64,000 nucleotides of DNA from Casuarina equisetifolia. Taxonomy: Eukaryota > Streptophyta > Magnoliopsida > Fagales > Casuarinaceae. A model generated the notes under the pieces. The model was given only the letters and a program-made list of their open reading frames with translations, was not told where the DNA came from and ran no database searches. Within the stretch, counting starts at the first letter, position 1, and every line of letters starts with the position of its first letter. This document shows, piece by piece, positions 27,035-40,602 of this stretch. The DNA is taken from the NCBI GenBank assembly GCA_028551475.1, contig CM052359.1, positions 8,619,583 through 8,683,582 of the forward strand, read 5' to 3'. The position numbers and the translations under genes are program-made.

Positions 27035-29296
27035 ATCTCCATTTTTTGATTCTTGGGACGACAAAACCCGTTCCAGGAATTAGAATTTTCTCCTCATGTA
27101 CTACGCTGTAAAAATCAGATTGAATCGGAAAATAGTTTTGTTTGCTTGCTTTGCCAAAAAGCAAGTTTCCCAGAAACTCCATTCCTAAAATTGTATTACT
27201 CACTTTAAACCATTTTATTATCCATTTGTCTTGGTCGGCATTCAAAAGAATCCAGTTTGTTTACGAGTTGGCAGCGAATAATGGTCCAGTTTACAAAGAC
27301 ATGAATAATTTAAATTCTGTTCCAGGACTCAACCCCATACAATAATTCAACATGAAGAGGACCAAACTTCGTGTCGGGGTTGGAATCTAACTCTTACCTT
27401 TGACATTAGAACTTGATTTTCCCATCATCATGTCAATCTCAAACAACCAGGCTTGATTAAGATGGAAGCAGATAACATCGATCAGCTTTGATTTCCAGGC
27501 TCAATGATGCTCCACACCAAACAATGGTCCACCACGTGATATCATTTGAAACTGATGCAGCAGCTTAGAATGAGTAAACCCGTGATTATATTAATGCCGT
27601 AACCACATCAGAAGCAAAACTTAAAAGCAATGAAGTCGACTAAAATAGAAGAAAGACCAATCAAGAAGATGGTTTTGGTAGGCGTAATGAATTCCCACAA
27701 CACTATCTGGTTGTCTATGCATGTCATTACTGCATTGAGATATGCACATACTTTTCTATTAAGTTTGCTTTATTTTTTAAGCGTTTACTTTTTAAGCATG
27801 ACTTGACTTTAGTAGCGCCTTCTAAATCATTTAAAGCGCAAGCTAACAATCATTAATGTGATATTAGTTTAAAGGTCAGATGCTTTGCTCTATTTCAAAC
27901 AAGGTTTGGAAGCAAAACATTCTTTCATACTAAAGTAATCACCTAACTTCCTCTAATTAAACACCATTTGGCTTCCAAAGTTGCAATTACTCGTTTCAGC
28001 TCTTGTTTATCTTAATCTGCTTTCCTTAAGTTTAGGTTTGATTTTGACAAGATCAACTCTGTACTTTCCTCTATTAAGGTCAACTTTTGCCGGCCAAACA
28101 TTTGAGGATAATTTATTTTCTTTTAGATCCACTTTCCTTAAGTTTTATGACGGATTTCAACAAGGTCAAATTTCATCCTTACCTCTAAGAAGTTCAACCT
28201 TTGGACGGCCAGAATTATAATTGTTGTCTATCTTGTTTAAGGATAATGTCATTTTCTTCGCATAAAACACTAAATTAGTTATAGAGAAAAAGTGTAGAAT
28301 TCAACCTCAAAAAAAAAACAAAAAACAAAAAACAAAAAACAAAACAATCAATTTCTTCTAAAATAACATGCTTTCTTTTTTTTTTTTTCCAACCCCCTCT
28401 ACCACAAAAAATATATTTATATAAAAACACATGCCCTCTCACTTGTCAAGAAACTTGAAGCTGTCAATTTCCTTAACGCCTACCACTAACCAGTTCATCA
28501 ATAAAATGTCTAAAAGTCAAACTATTCCATCAAGCTCTGATGGCTCTCCTGGCCCTCCATATCCCACTAAACGAGCCTTCCAGGCCACCGGCTGTGGGTC
28601 ACCGTGGGAAACCATGAGCTGCCACGTAAGTGCATATCATGTGCATTGATTGGTGGGCATCAATTGCTTTTCAGATTCCGGTTAAGTAAAACAAGTCTAT
28701 TCGACGCCCCACAATCACCGAAGCAAAAGAAGAAAATCATTGCTTCATTAAATATAAAGGACAAAAGCTCAATTTCCATACAAGGAGATTGAAAGAGAGA
28801 TCTGGCCAGTTGTTTCCTTTTTCCTTCTAACGGAAGAATGGTTTAAAGAAGAAACTAAAAGATTTTGATCAGTGACTTAAGCATGATGATGATTGGTGTT
28901 CATAGATACAAATCTCAACTTAGATGATAATAGTATAGATATTGGAATGTCTCATGTTATATGCAACCTAATATAGAATCCCTTATGTATAAAGGAGGAG
29001 TTAATGAATAATATATAAATAAATATTATCTTTTTTTAAGGAGGAATTAACTTTTCATATGGTATCAAAATTTATGATTTAAGTGAATATTATCTTATTG
29101 TAACTTATGATTTAAGTGCAAAGTTAATCTTATGATGTTATTTACAAAACCTTCAACTTCACCAAAAGGTTGAAAGATTGATGCATTTAATGCTGCTTAC
29201 AAACCAAAAGATTTAGCACATATACCAAATATCACCTTAGATGTTTTTAATTTGTGATGCCCAGGTTTCAATTATTGGTTTCTATAATATGGTGGA
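27035..29296. other. 3' flank of ACC synthase and intergenic DNA
   Basis: No gene is recognised. The 3' UTR of ACC synthase probably ends within the first few hundred bases. The rest holds an imperfect tandem repeat (28018-28222), an A-rich tract with a regular C every seven bases (28312-28345) and AT-rich DNA up to the first LTR. The small frame at 28431-28649 is unassigned. Confidence 0.5.
28018..28222. repeat. Imperfect tandem repeat, about 110-bp unit
   Basis: Two diverged units share the landmarks tttccttaagttt, a caaggtcaa-type block and a gccggccaaa/gacggccaga block followed by ataat, about 110 bp apart. Confidence 0.5.
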
Positions 29297-29575
29297 TGTT
29301 AGAGGAATGCAAGACCGCATCTCAAATCCTTCTTTTTCTTTCTCCAGCGTGCCGCGATGCCCTCTCTCCTCCCTTGCTTCAGCTCAACGATTTTGTAACC
29401 AAAATTTAAGTTTTGAAAGCAACAATTCAAGTGTATATAAATGAGTTAAATTATTTTATTGATTCACGGGGAAAATCAAGTAAAATCAGAAATTTTTTCA
29501 CTCTCGGCCTTTCATTGTTTCTCTCTATTCTCGGCCATCTATGATGTTGATTGATCCAATCATACCTTTTTAAGT
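29297..29575 (+). repeat. 5' LTR of the outer copia element
   Basis: It starts with TG at 29297 and ends just before the primer binding site. It matches 50255-50520 in several blocks, with deletions in this copy. Confidence 0.7.
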
Positions 29576-29588
29576 TGGTACCAGAGTC
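29576..29588 (+). other. Primer binding site of the outer copia element
   Basis: TGGTACCAGAGTC is one or two changes from the initiator-Met tRNA complement TGGTATCAGAGCC, and it lies directly after the LTR. Confidence 0.75.
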
Positions 29589-29622
29589 TTCTTTGGCAAA
29601 AAACCCCACTGTCCATTGCTCA

Positions 29623-30645
29623 ATGGCCTCTTTTACTTTCGATTTTCAACCCCAAAAAATCCAACTTGCCTTTACTTCTACTACCTCGACAATGTCTGCC
29701 TCGTCGATGGTGATCTCTTCATCAGCCATTGGCGAATGCTTTGGTGCCAGCAACTACGTTGTCTGGAAGAGTCTTCTCATCCTTTTCTTCGAGCTTCACA
29801 TCTAATATTGATTGTTGACGGATTTAAGCCTCCACCCTTTCAATTTCTGCAACAGTAGTCCAATTCTAGTACCATTCCTTCTCCCCAAGTTGTAAACCCA
29901 GCTTATATAGCATGGATAACACAAGATCAAACGGCTCATGGATGACTCTTTGCTACCTCTACAAAGTCCATCATCACCCAACCATTCATTGCATCTCCTC
30001 TACTACTACTTGGACCTAGCTAATGCCTATGATGCCTATGCTGCCTAGTCCATTACCTATGCCACCTCCATTCGCATACAATTGCTCACCATTAGGAAGG
30101 GCAATTGATCCATCACCAAGTATATTCAGCGCACCAAGAGCCTTTTCGATCAGTTGGCAGTTGTGAGAGAGCCCATATAAGACTAGTATCACACTCATTT
30201 ATACCATGGTCTCTGCACCAAATATGCCTTCCTCACTACTATTATCTTAGTCCTAACACAAACACAACAGCTCTTGCATGACACCCTCTAAAGTCTTCTC
30301 CTATCTCATGAAGCCATGCTAGATATGGAAGCTTTTGATGGTGCATCCTACCTCCAATAGCCTATGTAGCTTACCGAAGGTAGTTTTCCTCGCCCACTCC
30401 TCTTACACCACCCAAATAGCCCCGACAGCTTAGCCTAGCCATACCTCCATGGATTGGCCTCTTACCCAATCTGCCTCCTCAAACACACCCAATAGTGGAG
30501 TGGCCATGGTTGCTACTGCGACCCCTTTTGCTAGTTGTCATAACAAAATGGTGTTGCAAAGAGAGAACCATGCAATTCTTAATATGGTGCGGAGCATCAT
30601 GAAAAGCAAGATACCAAGGAGTTTTAACTTCTATTTGTTTGCTAA
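29623..30645 (+). pseudogene. Copia gag remnant
   Basis: From ATG 29623 the translation has a Ser/Thr-rich start and then the copia gag signature GASNYVVWKSLLILFFELH, followed in shifted frames by DGFKPPP-type and QLLT.RKG.-type pieces and a Pro/Ser-rich tail. Stops and frameshifts break it repeatedly. The similarity to copia stops near 30650, where gypsy-type sequence in the opposite orientation begins. Confidence 0.65.
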
Positions 30646-31029
30646 TACGTAATTAAGAAATTTCACATAACTAGGCATTTGGGTTAAGGTATTTGCAAAA
30701 AGAATGTTAATGTGCAATTTTTCAAATATGTCAAAATAATTAGAAAATTCCTTATCAATTTTGTGTTGTTGGAGTCATTAAGGGGATGGAATTAATGGCA
30801 CATATCGCTTTGGATTATTTGGGAAAAGTTTGCTCTTGCTTGACTTTTTAGTTTTTTTTTTTCTTTTCCCATAAAGGGACTTAACAATTATAATAATGAG
30901 TGGAAGAAGGAATAATGCCAAACCTTTTAAGAGATATTATGTAGAACATAAAACCTGACCCACTTAAATATCGATGATTGAAGGTAGACATAAAACTTGA
31001 CCCAATCAAAAATTAGCAAAAGAATATAG

Positions 31030-31680
31030 TTTATCTCAAAATTATCAAGAAAGAAAAATCTTTGAAAAACATAAAAATGGAAAAATGACATAACAAGCCT
31101 CATTAGGGTGGTTGCTAATGTTCCAATCCCAATTAATCTTCCCATGATGTTTACATGCAATTTTGTAGTAAAGCACCAAGAATAGATAAAATTTGTAAAT
31201 CATTAACAATATATCCAATATTTTGCTAATGTGTCAATTAAAAAAATTCCTTCATACAAATTATAGAGAAGCCTAACTTGTGTAAGAATCACAATAGAAC
31301 ATTCTAAAGGTGTAAGATAACTTCCAAAAAAGCACAATTTATCTCAAAAGAGCATAAATTAGAAAAAAAAAAAAAGCATAGTCTATCTCAAAATGGTCAA
31401 GAAAGAAAAATCTTTGAAAAACACAAAAATGGAAAAATGACATAATAGGCCTTATCAAGGCAGTTGCTAATGTTCCAATCCCAATTAATTTTTTCATGAT
31501 ATTTGCATGAAATTTCATTGTAAAGCACCAAGAGTAGATAAAATTTATAAATCATTAACAATATGCCCAATATTTGCTAATGTGTTAATTAAAAAAATTC
31601 CTTCATGAAAATTATGGAGGAGCATAACCTGTGTAAGAATCATAATAGAACACATTCTAAAAGTGTAAGATAACTTTGAA
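31030..31680. repeat. Segmental tandem duplication, period about 355 bp
   Basis: The copy at about 31030-31325 repeats at about 31375-31680. Shared landmarks are atctcaaaat..tcaagaaagaaaaatctttg, gctaatgttccaatcccaatt and tgtgtaagaatca.aatagaaca. Confidence 0.75.
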
Positions 31681-32094
31681 GGACACAGAAAATCCTTTTT
31701 TTATCAATTGATCATAAAAAGAGAGTCTGCTTCAATTTTTGATAAAACAATTCCTTTTTATAAATAAAGTTTCAATTTTTTCCAACAAAGCATTGACTTT
31801 AACAAAAGCACTATCACCATGGCCAATGTTAACCGTATACACCAAATGAATGCTACCATTAGCATTATGAACTATCTTGCCACGACATATAAATCATAAG
31901 GATGAGGGAATTTCCATTTAACCATTCCACCCTTTAAAATTAGGAAAGACATAATTATTATTTGCAAGGCTTATAATTGTTCACAATCTAAAATAGATGG
32001 AGTTTTATCACCCTTATAATTCACAACAAGCATGTGAACTTTAGATGGCAAGGATCCTTCCAACTATAGAATAAAAAATTACTAGTCATAATAA

Positions 32095-33005
32095 AGAACC
32101 CTGTTCCATGCAAACCGAAATGCTCTAGAGAACATAGCAACCAATAAACACAATAACCATTCCAAATTGAGAGGAAAAAGATGCTTCTTTTAACTAATCC
32201 ATAATAAGGATGTTCACTAAGTCTTTCCTTATTGTGATTTTAAGGGCTGGCACTTAAAAATAGTCTCCATGATGAGATCACACTATACATATATAGAGTT
32301 ATAATTTGCTAAAGAGATTTGTGCATACAATATTTCTTGGAACCTAAATAGAAATGTCTTTAACTCTAGAATGGAAGATTGGAAAGATAAGAAATATCCA
32401 TAGTAATTAACTCTTTCTTTTTATAGGTGAACATAAGAAAATTATGTCCTTAACTTAAATCTTTTCACCATAAGAAGTTGTCAGTTAGATTAAATCTTTT
32501 GAAAGTGACTAATGATTATGTGTATTCATATGCACATGCATTCAACTGCAGAGTATATCAACACATTCTTAGGAGTAAAATACATATAGCATAGTAAAAT
32601 AAGATAGATCAACAATTTAAACACTTAAGCCTCGCAAGCCAAATACTTTAGAGAACATAGCAAGTAACAAACACAATAACCATTTGAAATTGAGGGAAAA
32701 ATATGCTTCTTTAAACTAATCCATAATGAGGACATTCACTAAGTCTCTCCTTAACTAATTTTAAAGGCTGGCACTCAAAAATAGTCTCTATGATGAGATC
32801 ATACATACATATATGGAGTTATAATTTACTAAAGGGATCTATGCATGCAATAATTCTTGGAACCTAAATAGAAATGTTTTTAACTCTAGAATGGAAGATT
32901 GGAAAGATAAGAAATATCCATAGTAATTAACTCTTTCTTTTTATAGGTGAATAAAAGAAAATTATACCCTTGACTTAAATCTTCACACCATGAGAAGTTG
33001 TCGGT
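32095..33005. repeat. Segmental tandem duplication, period about 520 bp
   Basis: The copy starting at gaacatagcaaccaataaacac (about 32130) recurs from about 32650, and the similarity extends to the ataagaaatatccatagtaattaactctttc block in both copies (about 32389 and 32909). Confidence 0.75.
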
Positions 33006-33277
33006 TAGATTAAACATAAAAGTAATTTGCTTAATTGAAACTGGTAATCATGTACTGATCCAATTTGCTTCAATTTATTAAGCTCTCCAAAATGATCATG
33101 GAATAAAGTTAGCCTAAATTGTTTGATCACTTCATTAGCTCCTCTCATGAAATCTACCTTCCTTAGTGTTTTTTTTTTCATCAAGTGGTACACTATTTGT
33201 GCTTTTCCATCCAAATGGCATAAGACAATTTGCAACCTATCCTCCTTTGAAGTATCCTGGAAATCCAAGAATTGCAA
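33005..33277 (-). pseudogene. Gypsy gag fragment
   Basis: A 90-codon frame reads FLDFQDTSKEDRLQIVLCHL, then a basic stretch and FGELNKLKQIGSVHDYQFQL. This is the retrotransposon gag capsid pattern of plant gypsy elements (the usual W of the hydrophobic core is lost). Confidence 0.75.
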
Positions 33278-34404
33278 TGCTCTTTCAATCCATTATGATG
33301 GGTCTATCTCCCCTTCATATTTACGGAATCTAAGTGAATAGTTCTAGTTTGAATCTAACTAAGGAATATTTACCATTTTCATTATTCCAAATGCTGATTG
33401 TTAGACCCGCTGAACTCTCTCCAATATCCTTTGAAACTTTAATCCAAGTAGCTACTCCATCAATCTTGGCACTTAATGTCTAGAAAAGCTACTACATAGT
33501 CTCCATAAGGGCATCCAACTTCTGATACCACTTTGCATTGGTGCAGATGCTTAAGCTAATTACAAATAAATGATCTAGTGATAGGATGATCTAAATTTAC
33601 ACAAAACTTAGAAGAGAATGCTTTCTTTGATGTAGCCTTTCTACCAATAATTGTGAAAAGATGATAGAATTGAGAGAGAAATGGGAAAATAGAGTTGCAG
33701 AGCTTTTTCAAAGGAAATCAACACCTCTAATTTTGTTACTACTTAAATGATCAAAGACCCCTATAACATAATCCATTTTCTTCTTTTTTTCCCGCTACAG
33801 CCCTTTTAGACATTACTAAGAATTGTAAATGAAATGCAATTGCTAAAGGAATAAAATGCACAACTTGGAAGTAAAATGCAACAGAAAGACTTCATGCTAT
33901 CTTCTTGCTTAAGCCACATCTACTTGAGTTGGAAGCTAAGGTGGCAACTCCAATGGATCATTGCAAACATCATCTAAATTTTATTATGGTATGTAAGCAG
34001 AAGTTATAAGTAGGAAAATAGAATGGTGTATGCCAATGATAGTTCCATGCATGTATTTATGTATTATTGGCCTATAACATCTATATTTCTTGTAATGTTG
34101 TTAGATGCCAACTTTCATTTTAGTGACTTCACTTAGAATAATTTTTTATTTGTTTTGTCACTCCTATCGTAGCCTAGAGAGCAGGAATGCAACTCCACTA
34201 TTATATCCTATTTTCCCATGGTTCCATTCTTTTAATGTTTGATTTGTATTTTCTATTTTATTGAGTTAGTTATCCCTACATAAGATTTCCAAACCAAATA
34301 GTTTGTCAATATTGTTTTCAAGGACTTAAGGTGCCCTTTAAAATTGTGAAGCTTCGTAACCCTACCCAAATCCCAACATTGAAAGGGAGATCCACAAAGA
34401 TCCT

Positions 34405-35935
34405 TTATGTTGTTGTGGATTCATCATGATATTTTTGTTATTGTTTTGATGTGACAAAATACAATTTTATTAAAGATTGTTTAAGGTTATTATGCTTGGA
34501 AAGGTATTTTAGTGTATTGTGCAGGCTTAGTCTTGGTCCACTGAAAAGGCCTTTCTAAATAAGCTTTCAAAGCACTTATTGAGAAGGCCTTTATTAATCT
34601 AGCAATCCATGGCCCAAGTAATTCAATAGGTCATTTGATCAACACGTCAACTTAACCCAACAAGCCACTTAAGTTAGTTTGTGTACTCGACTCTGTAAAA
34701 TGCTTAGGCCAAGCTTTACTCGAGTTCATGCTTGCATTTGTAACTCCACGACTGCTGTTGTACATCACCTTCCATTTACATTTAATTATTACCTTAAAAT
34801 TTCTCTTATCTGGCTACCACAAAGATGGAAAGAGTTTATTCAAGCCCTTATTGGAGAAATATGCTTGAAAGTGTGAGAAACCCTAATTATGGAATGCGAG
34901 CTATGACCTAGAAACATAATCCGCTACTTATGGCCACAAAGATCAAACCTAGAAGCATCATTCTTGGGCATCAGGTTTGAAATTCCTATTTGGAGTTAAT
35001 TTCTTCCACTATGCAATCTTATTAAGGTTTGCAAGAAGGAAAGTCTTGGTTTGAGTTTTCTGATCTCATGAAGGAAATTAAGATTAAAGCTTAATGAGAT
35101 ATTTTGATTTATGAAAGGAAGTTTTTTTTACTCAAGGTTATGGTAGTTTCTTGGATACGGGTTAGTATTGAAGAATAAAAGATTTTTGGTATATATATTC
35201 ATCTTTGGTTGTTGTCTTTAGAAAGGAAGAATTCCTTTTTAGGCATTTTTCAATATGTGAGAATGAAGACTAGAAGCAAGACTAGATACATTTCTCATTA
35301 AGTAAGGAAATAGTGTGGCAACAGCTATGAAAAGAACCAAGTAAGGAAACAAGATAAAAAGAAGGACATCTGTGAAGAGCAAGTGAGTATAGCAAGAGAA
35401 GAACACATCATTCGTGAGCTTATTAAGACATTCTAAGAAGAAATTGAGCACACTATTGAGATCATATTGCTATATCAAATTTGTTTGCTATTGCTCTGTG
35501 CAATTTAAATTTAAACCTCAACTGTTGTTGCTTCATGTTCATCAAGCTGCTACATTACTGAGCATCTCTTAACTATACTACTTAATTGTTATTTGATGTT
35601 ATAGCTTACTTGATTCTTATTTTTATAGTAAGTTTATTGCGATATTGTATACATTCAACATTGAGATTGTTGGTGGGACGAATTTAATCTCTTAGAGTAG
35701 AGATTGGTTGTAAGAGTGGTGAACTCTTGTAAAGGTTCCAAAGAATAGTGGAAAAGGCCTTTTAATCACACTGGTTAAAGGGTAATAGGGGACATAGGCA
35801 GTTGTTGTTGTGGCTGAACCTTTTAAAAATTCTTATGTTCTATCTTGCTTACTTGTTTGATTGTTTATTTTATGCTATATTTAAATTGCAAAAAATGTCA
35901 ACATTCAATCAATTCAACACCCCCCCTTTTGATTG
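34405..35935 (+). mobile_element. Probable Sirevirus-like copia LTR
   Basis: The 3' part (35640-35935) has the layout typical of large copia LTR ends: a gtggtgaactcttgtaaaggttcc block, aatagtggaaaaggccttttaatcac, a gacataggcag block, and a caatcaattcaacacccccc end. The start near ttgttgtggattc at 34408 is approximate. No second copy or coding region was found, so it is likely a solo or truncated LTR. Confidence 0.4.
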
Positions 35936-38383
35936 CTAGAGAGGCTGAAACACAATAGTTGTGAATTGAAGTTGGGAAAGGAAAGGTCTTAGTTGTCCCC
36001 TTGTATTGTTTTCATTGGCAAGATTGTTTTTCAAAGCATTAGTTTAGGTAATTGCAGCTAAATGTAACACAAAAAAAATCTACTTGTGAGATACACCTAG
36101 CTCAATGGCTGTTGCATTTGGAATTCCTTTAACGATCTGCTTCCAATTTTTTACCTTAAATATCAAATTCTTTAAATGCAAAACAATGCACTTAAATGCA
36201 AATAAACATAAACATTCATGTCAATGAGTAAATAAGGAGACATGCAATTTATGAATCATACTTTCTTGACATAAATCATATCTAAACATGATAAATATAC
36301 TTGAGTAAGATAAAGACAACGTAGGTGTCTAAATATGGAGACCTAAGTTATATGATAAAAAGAAAGAGAGCCACCATATGGAGTAGCTCAAATCTCAAAA
36401 GGCAATCAAGCCAATCAATCAAGTTATATTGCTTATGCAATGACAAAATTCAATTATAGATGACTCACACCTAAGATGTAAAATTAAAGGGAAAAGGAAT
36501 TTAAAAACATAGTGCATGATTTCAATAACAAGGTGATCATTTGCTCTTCAACTATTAGATTGGAGAAGAGACCTACTTCAAGTTCTGAGTATAATTTTAA
36601 GTTAGCATTCTAGTCCACATTATATTTAACCAAGTGGAAGGTGCCACTTGTAGTTTCAATGATATTGATGGCCTTATTTATCAAAAATTGATGAAATAAA
36701 TGACCACTAAGAGATAGCTGCCGGCAACATTCGGTAATATTTAATTAGGAGAAATAGTAGAATAAACTAATCTAACATAGTTTAAATAATATTCCAACCT
36801 AACAGAGTTTGTTGACCTTAGTCCTTTTTCCATTTTAACAAGAGAATGTCAACTAAAAGTGGAAGAAAATTTGAATAACCTACCAATATATGGTATTGCT
36901 TCTTGTTAGATTAGAGACTTTCTATAGTTTATGACATTTCTTTGCAAACTAGGAAGGGAAATTCATGAATATTTGTAAAGGAGAGCATCTAAGGTAAATT
37001 GGATGAAAAACTCTCTCCAGAACTTGACGATGTGTAGATGAAGTTCCTTGGAGTGTCATTGAAAGATTTAGGAAGTCAAATCAATTTGTATGATCCAAAA
37101 ACAAATTGGAGAAAATAAAAGCATATAAACTTCAGAGTAAATCTTGAGATTAAGGTGTGATAAATCCATCATGAAAGGAAACTTTGCAAAAGCTTGCTAA
37201 AGATCCAATACATGAACATCTTTTATGAACTTGTATGGACAACCGTTGGATTCTAGCATGTTAGTGTTTAGGACATATTTTTAAAAATCCCATTTTGCCA
37301 TTGAAGTGGAAACCTTTAGAAGAATACTTTAGTGTGAAACTAGTATCATAAAATGAACATTACATTTTTCACTAATAATGCTGACATAAGTACCGCAAAT
37401 AGAAAAACAATCACATAATTAAAGTGCGTATAGGGACAAGACAATAAAGGTCCATCCCAAAAATCTTAAGGCGCTGGTTAGATAAACCTCATTACTTATA
37501 AGGTTAATGGTTAATCCTTATACAATCAATGTGAAAGACACATCTTTAATACATATATATAATGGAAGATCTGCTATAGTATATTTAGGTGGAATTTCAT
37601 TATTCACTTTGCTACATAAGAATAGCCAACTAAAGAGGTGACCCCTTAATTATCATAAATAAATGTTAAAAAAAGACTATGGAGGTTACTGAAACATCAT
37701 TTTCCAGTCAATGGCAAAAGGTAACTTATGTGGGTTCAAATACTACTACGGCAATGTAAAGATCTTGTACTCGTGCTATAACATGTGATTTAAAAAAGTA
37801 GTGAAATCCAAGAGCAAGAATTTGCTACTAGATTAGGTTACCCAAGAACCACATGATCGTGCATCACAATGTTGGAAAGCTTATTTATATTTCCAAAATC
37901 ACCTCAAGTGGGTTATCTCTCTTTTATATTGCTAGATTTTCAACTCATTTTTAGATGATATGACCCTTCATCACACCATTTTGATTATATTTCCTTATTA
38001 TTAAAAATATTATGCTAAAATGTTTGTTAATTTAAAATTAATTTAGAAATGCATATATTTTTGTTTTATATTAAAATGAAATAATACTTAGATAATGTAA
38101 AACTTTTTCATATATTTTTCTTCATAGGTAATCATGACTTAGAGTTTCAAAATAGAGGCTTAGTTCATATGGAAAGATAAGAATTAGGCAAAACTTTGAA
38201 ACCCATAACTTAGAAAGGGCAACTAGTGTACATTTTCCTTTGGATATGTGGTTGAGAAAAGCCATACCGAGGCTCTAGAGATTGACACATTGGACATCAC
38301 ACAATGAAAATTTTTGTCATTCATGGCCCCTTTTTCTTGGATTCTTTTACCTACTTAAATGACCAACACCTTTTCCTCACCTT
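35936..38383. other. Repeat-block DNA without recognised coding
   Basis: AT-rich sequence between retroelement pieces. I see no conserved frame or LTR signature. It is most likely decayed internal sequence of one of the neighbouring elements. Confidence 0.4.
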
Positions 38384-38445
38384 CTGTTAGGGATTTAAGT
38401 GTCTCTAATGCCACTTGTTAGGATCTAAGCGACTTTGATACCATG

Positions 38446-40574
38446 TGTTAAGGGAATTCAACCAAGTGGATCATTTATATAGAAATCGAACACACAACCA
38501 TAGGAACACATCCATACAAATATAGTAGATTTAAAAGGTTCAAAATATCATAATATCTTATGTCCCATGTAGTCTCTTCTCATTAGATTTTCTCATACTT
38601 TCCCTTTCATCAAACATGTATCTCATGGATTCTTTCATCAACTAGAATCCATAAAAGGGGTTTTCTCCAAGAATTATCCCCCTAGGTGACTTTTTTTAAT
38701 TCATCCACTAGGTTTTTTTTTTATATACTTTTCCTATTTATAGTGAAACCCTAAAAAAAAAAAAAATCCTAATTTGATACTATTAAGAAAACCTATTACC
38801 ATAAAAGGATAGGAATTCTAGCTAAATATTGTTAGGAAAACTAACTACAATGAATAGATAGCCCCAAAGTCCAATTTTTTTTTTATTAAAATCATATCCT
38901 TTGATCTAATTGTTCCATCAATCTCCCCCTTGGAACCATTGGTGCAACATCCCTACATCATAGGAAAATATAGAAAAGCTTTTCAAATATATCATTACAT
39001 AATCTTTGAAAAGAGAAAGATTTGAGAAACTCTCTTCAACTTCCACACTATAGTTGTTAGAAAGAGAAAGACTTGGAGAAACTCTCTTTAATTTCTACAA
39101 CTATAGTCTTTGGATAGAGAAAGACTAAGGAAACTCTTTTCAACCCCAACCTTTTGAAAAAGAAAGACTAGAAAAACTATCTTCTACTTTTGCAACCATA
39201 ATCTTTTTAATAGAGAAAGACTAGATAAACTCTATTTAAAACAAGTCCTCATCAACTGTGCCATCATTGCCTCTTTTTAAACTACACTTTTTTCAGGTCA
39301 TACCTCTTTAGGCACTTTCGTTACAGCCTTTTCTAGGTTATATCTCTCCTAAGCCATGTTTTTCTTCAGGTATCTGCACATCATCATAGGTTTCTTCCAT
39401 CCAAACATTTCTTCCACTAATGAGGTCATCAATAATAGTAAAAATTTTGGGTCTTCCATAATAAGTAAGATCTCTCTTTGGAATCTATCTGTTGAAGAAT
39501 CCACCTCCCATCCAAAATGTTAGTGCTTCTCCAAAATCAACTATTGGAGCCTTTCACACCTTATATGGACATTGACAAACTTGAAAATCCAAAAATTTTA
39601 TTTCATCAACCACATTAACATGAGAATATCAAAAGCTCACTCTCAATCATTAATCCATCTTTAAATGTCAATATCTTTGTCATTCTCTATCATTTGATGC
39701 CATAACTTGAGCAAAAGATTCACATGACCACTATAAACAATCTGATAAGCATGATCTTCAATCCAACAACTTTGATAAATACTTATCATTTCCAAAACAT
39801 TGTGCACTTTCACAAAAAAAAATTCCAATTTGGCTTACAAATGCTTAGATTTAGATAGAGAGATATAAATTTACACTTTATAGATCTCAAACCATTACTG
39901 CAATAACATATTTCAATTGAACTATATAAACATTATCTAAAATCAAACCAGATTTAAGAAAGAAAAAAATCTCATTCAAGACACATTAATATGCTTATTC
40001 AATTGCATTCACCATATTTAATCCATCATCCATGGTTATGATCTTCCACGCTCACCACACCACTTGTTAGGGATCCAAATGTCTTTAACACCACTTGTTG
40101 GGATCCAAGCAACTTTAATACCACTTGTTAGGGGAATTCAACCAAGTACATCATCCACAAAGATTGAACACATAACCATATAAATGCATCCACACAAACA
40201 TAATAGATATAAGAGGTTTAGAATATCATATGTCCTACATTTTTTGTAGTCTTTTCTCATTATATTTTCTTATACTTTCCTTCTCATCAAATAGGTTTCT
40301 TATAGATTTTCTCACAAACTAGAATTCATAAGAGAAGTTCTCCCTAACAATTAACCCCCCAAGGGGCTCTCTCTACTTGCTCACTTGGTTTCTTTATACT
40401 TCCCCTATTTATAGAGAAATCCTAAAAAATCTTAGTTGGATACTATTAGGAAAACCTATTACCATAAAAGGATGAGAATTCTAGCTTAATACTACTGGGA
40501 AAACCCACTACGACAAGATGATAACCCTAAAGTACACAATTATAACCATACCCTCTAACCTAATTGTTCCATCA
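38446..40574 (-). mobile_element. Small LTR element without recognisable coding
   Basis: Two matching LTRs, 38446-38920 and 40126-40574, both run from TGTTA(A/G)GGGAATTCAACCAAG to ATTGTTCCATCA and enclose 1,205 bp of non-coding DNA. Left of the right LTR is a PBS-like site (minus strand TGGTATTAAAGTTGC, 40110-40124). Right of the left LTR is a purine tract (minus strand AAGGGGGAGAT). Both place it on the minus strand as a small non-autonomous element. The 62 bp left of the left LTR (38384-38445) repeats the 62 bp left of the right LTR, PBS included, so part of a second head-to-tail unit remains. Confidence 0.65.
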
Positions 40575-40602
40575 ATCCTAGCACCTTAATTATATATATA
40601 TA

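Larger units (their letters stand above)
30650..34000 (-). mobile_element. Gypsy retrotransposon remnant with internal duplications
   Basis: Minus-strand element. A PBS (TGGTATCAGAAGTTGG on the minus strand) lies at 33515-33530 with presumed LTR sequence to its right, about 33531-34000. A gag piece lies at 33005-33277. The left end (30653-31170) is a copy of 1715-2215 in the first gypsy remnant and stops exactly where the protease frame would begin. Two segmental tandem duplications lie inside. No RT or integrase remains. Confidence 0.6.

Noticed and set aside
28312-28345. A CRISPR-like or regulated array because of the regular C spacing in an A tract
   Set aside because: It is simple (CAAAAAA)n low-complexity DNA without spacers.
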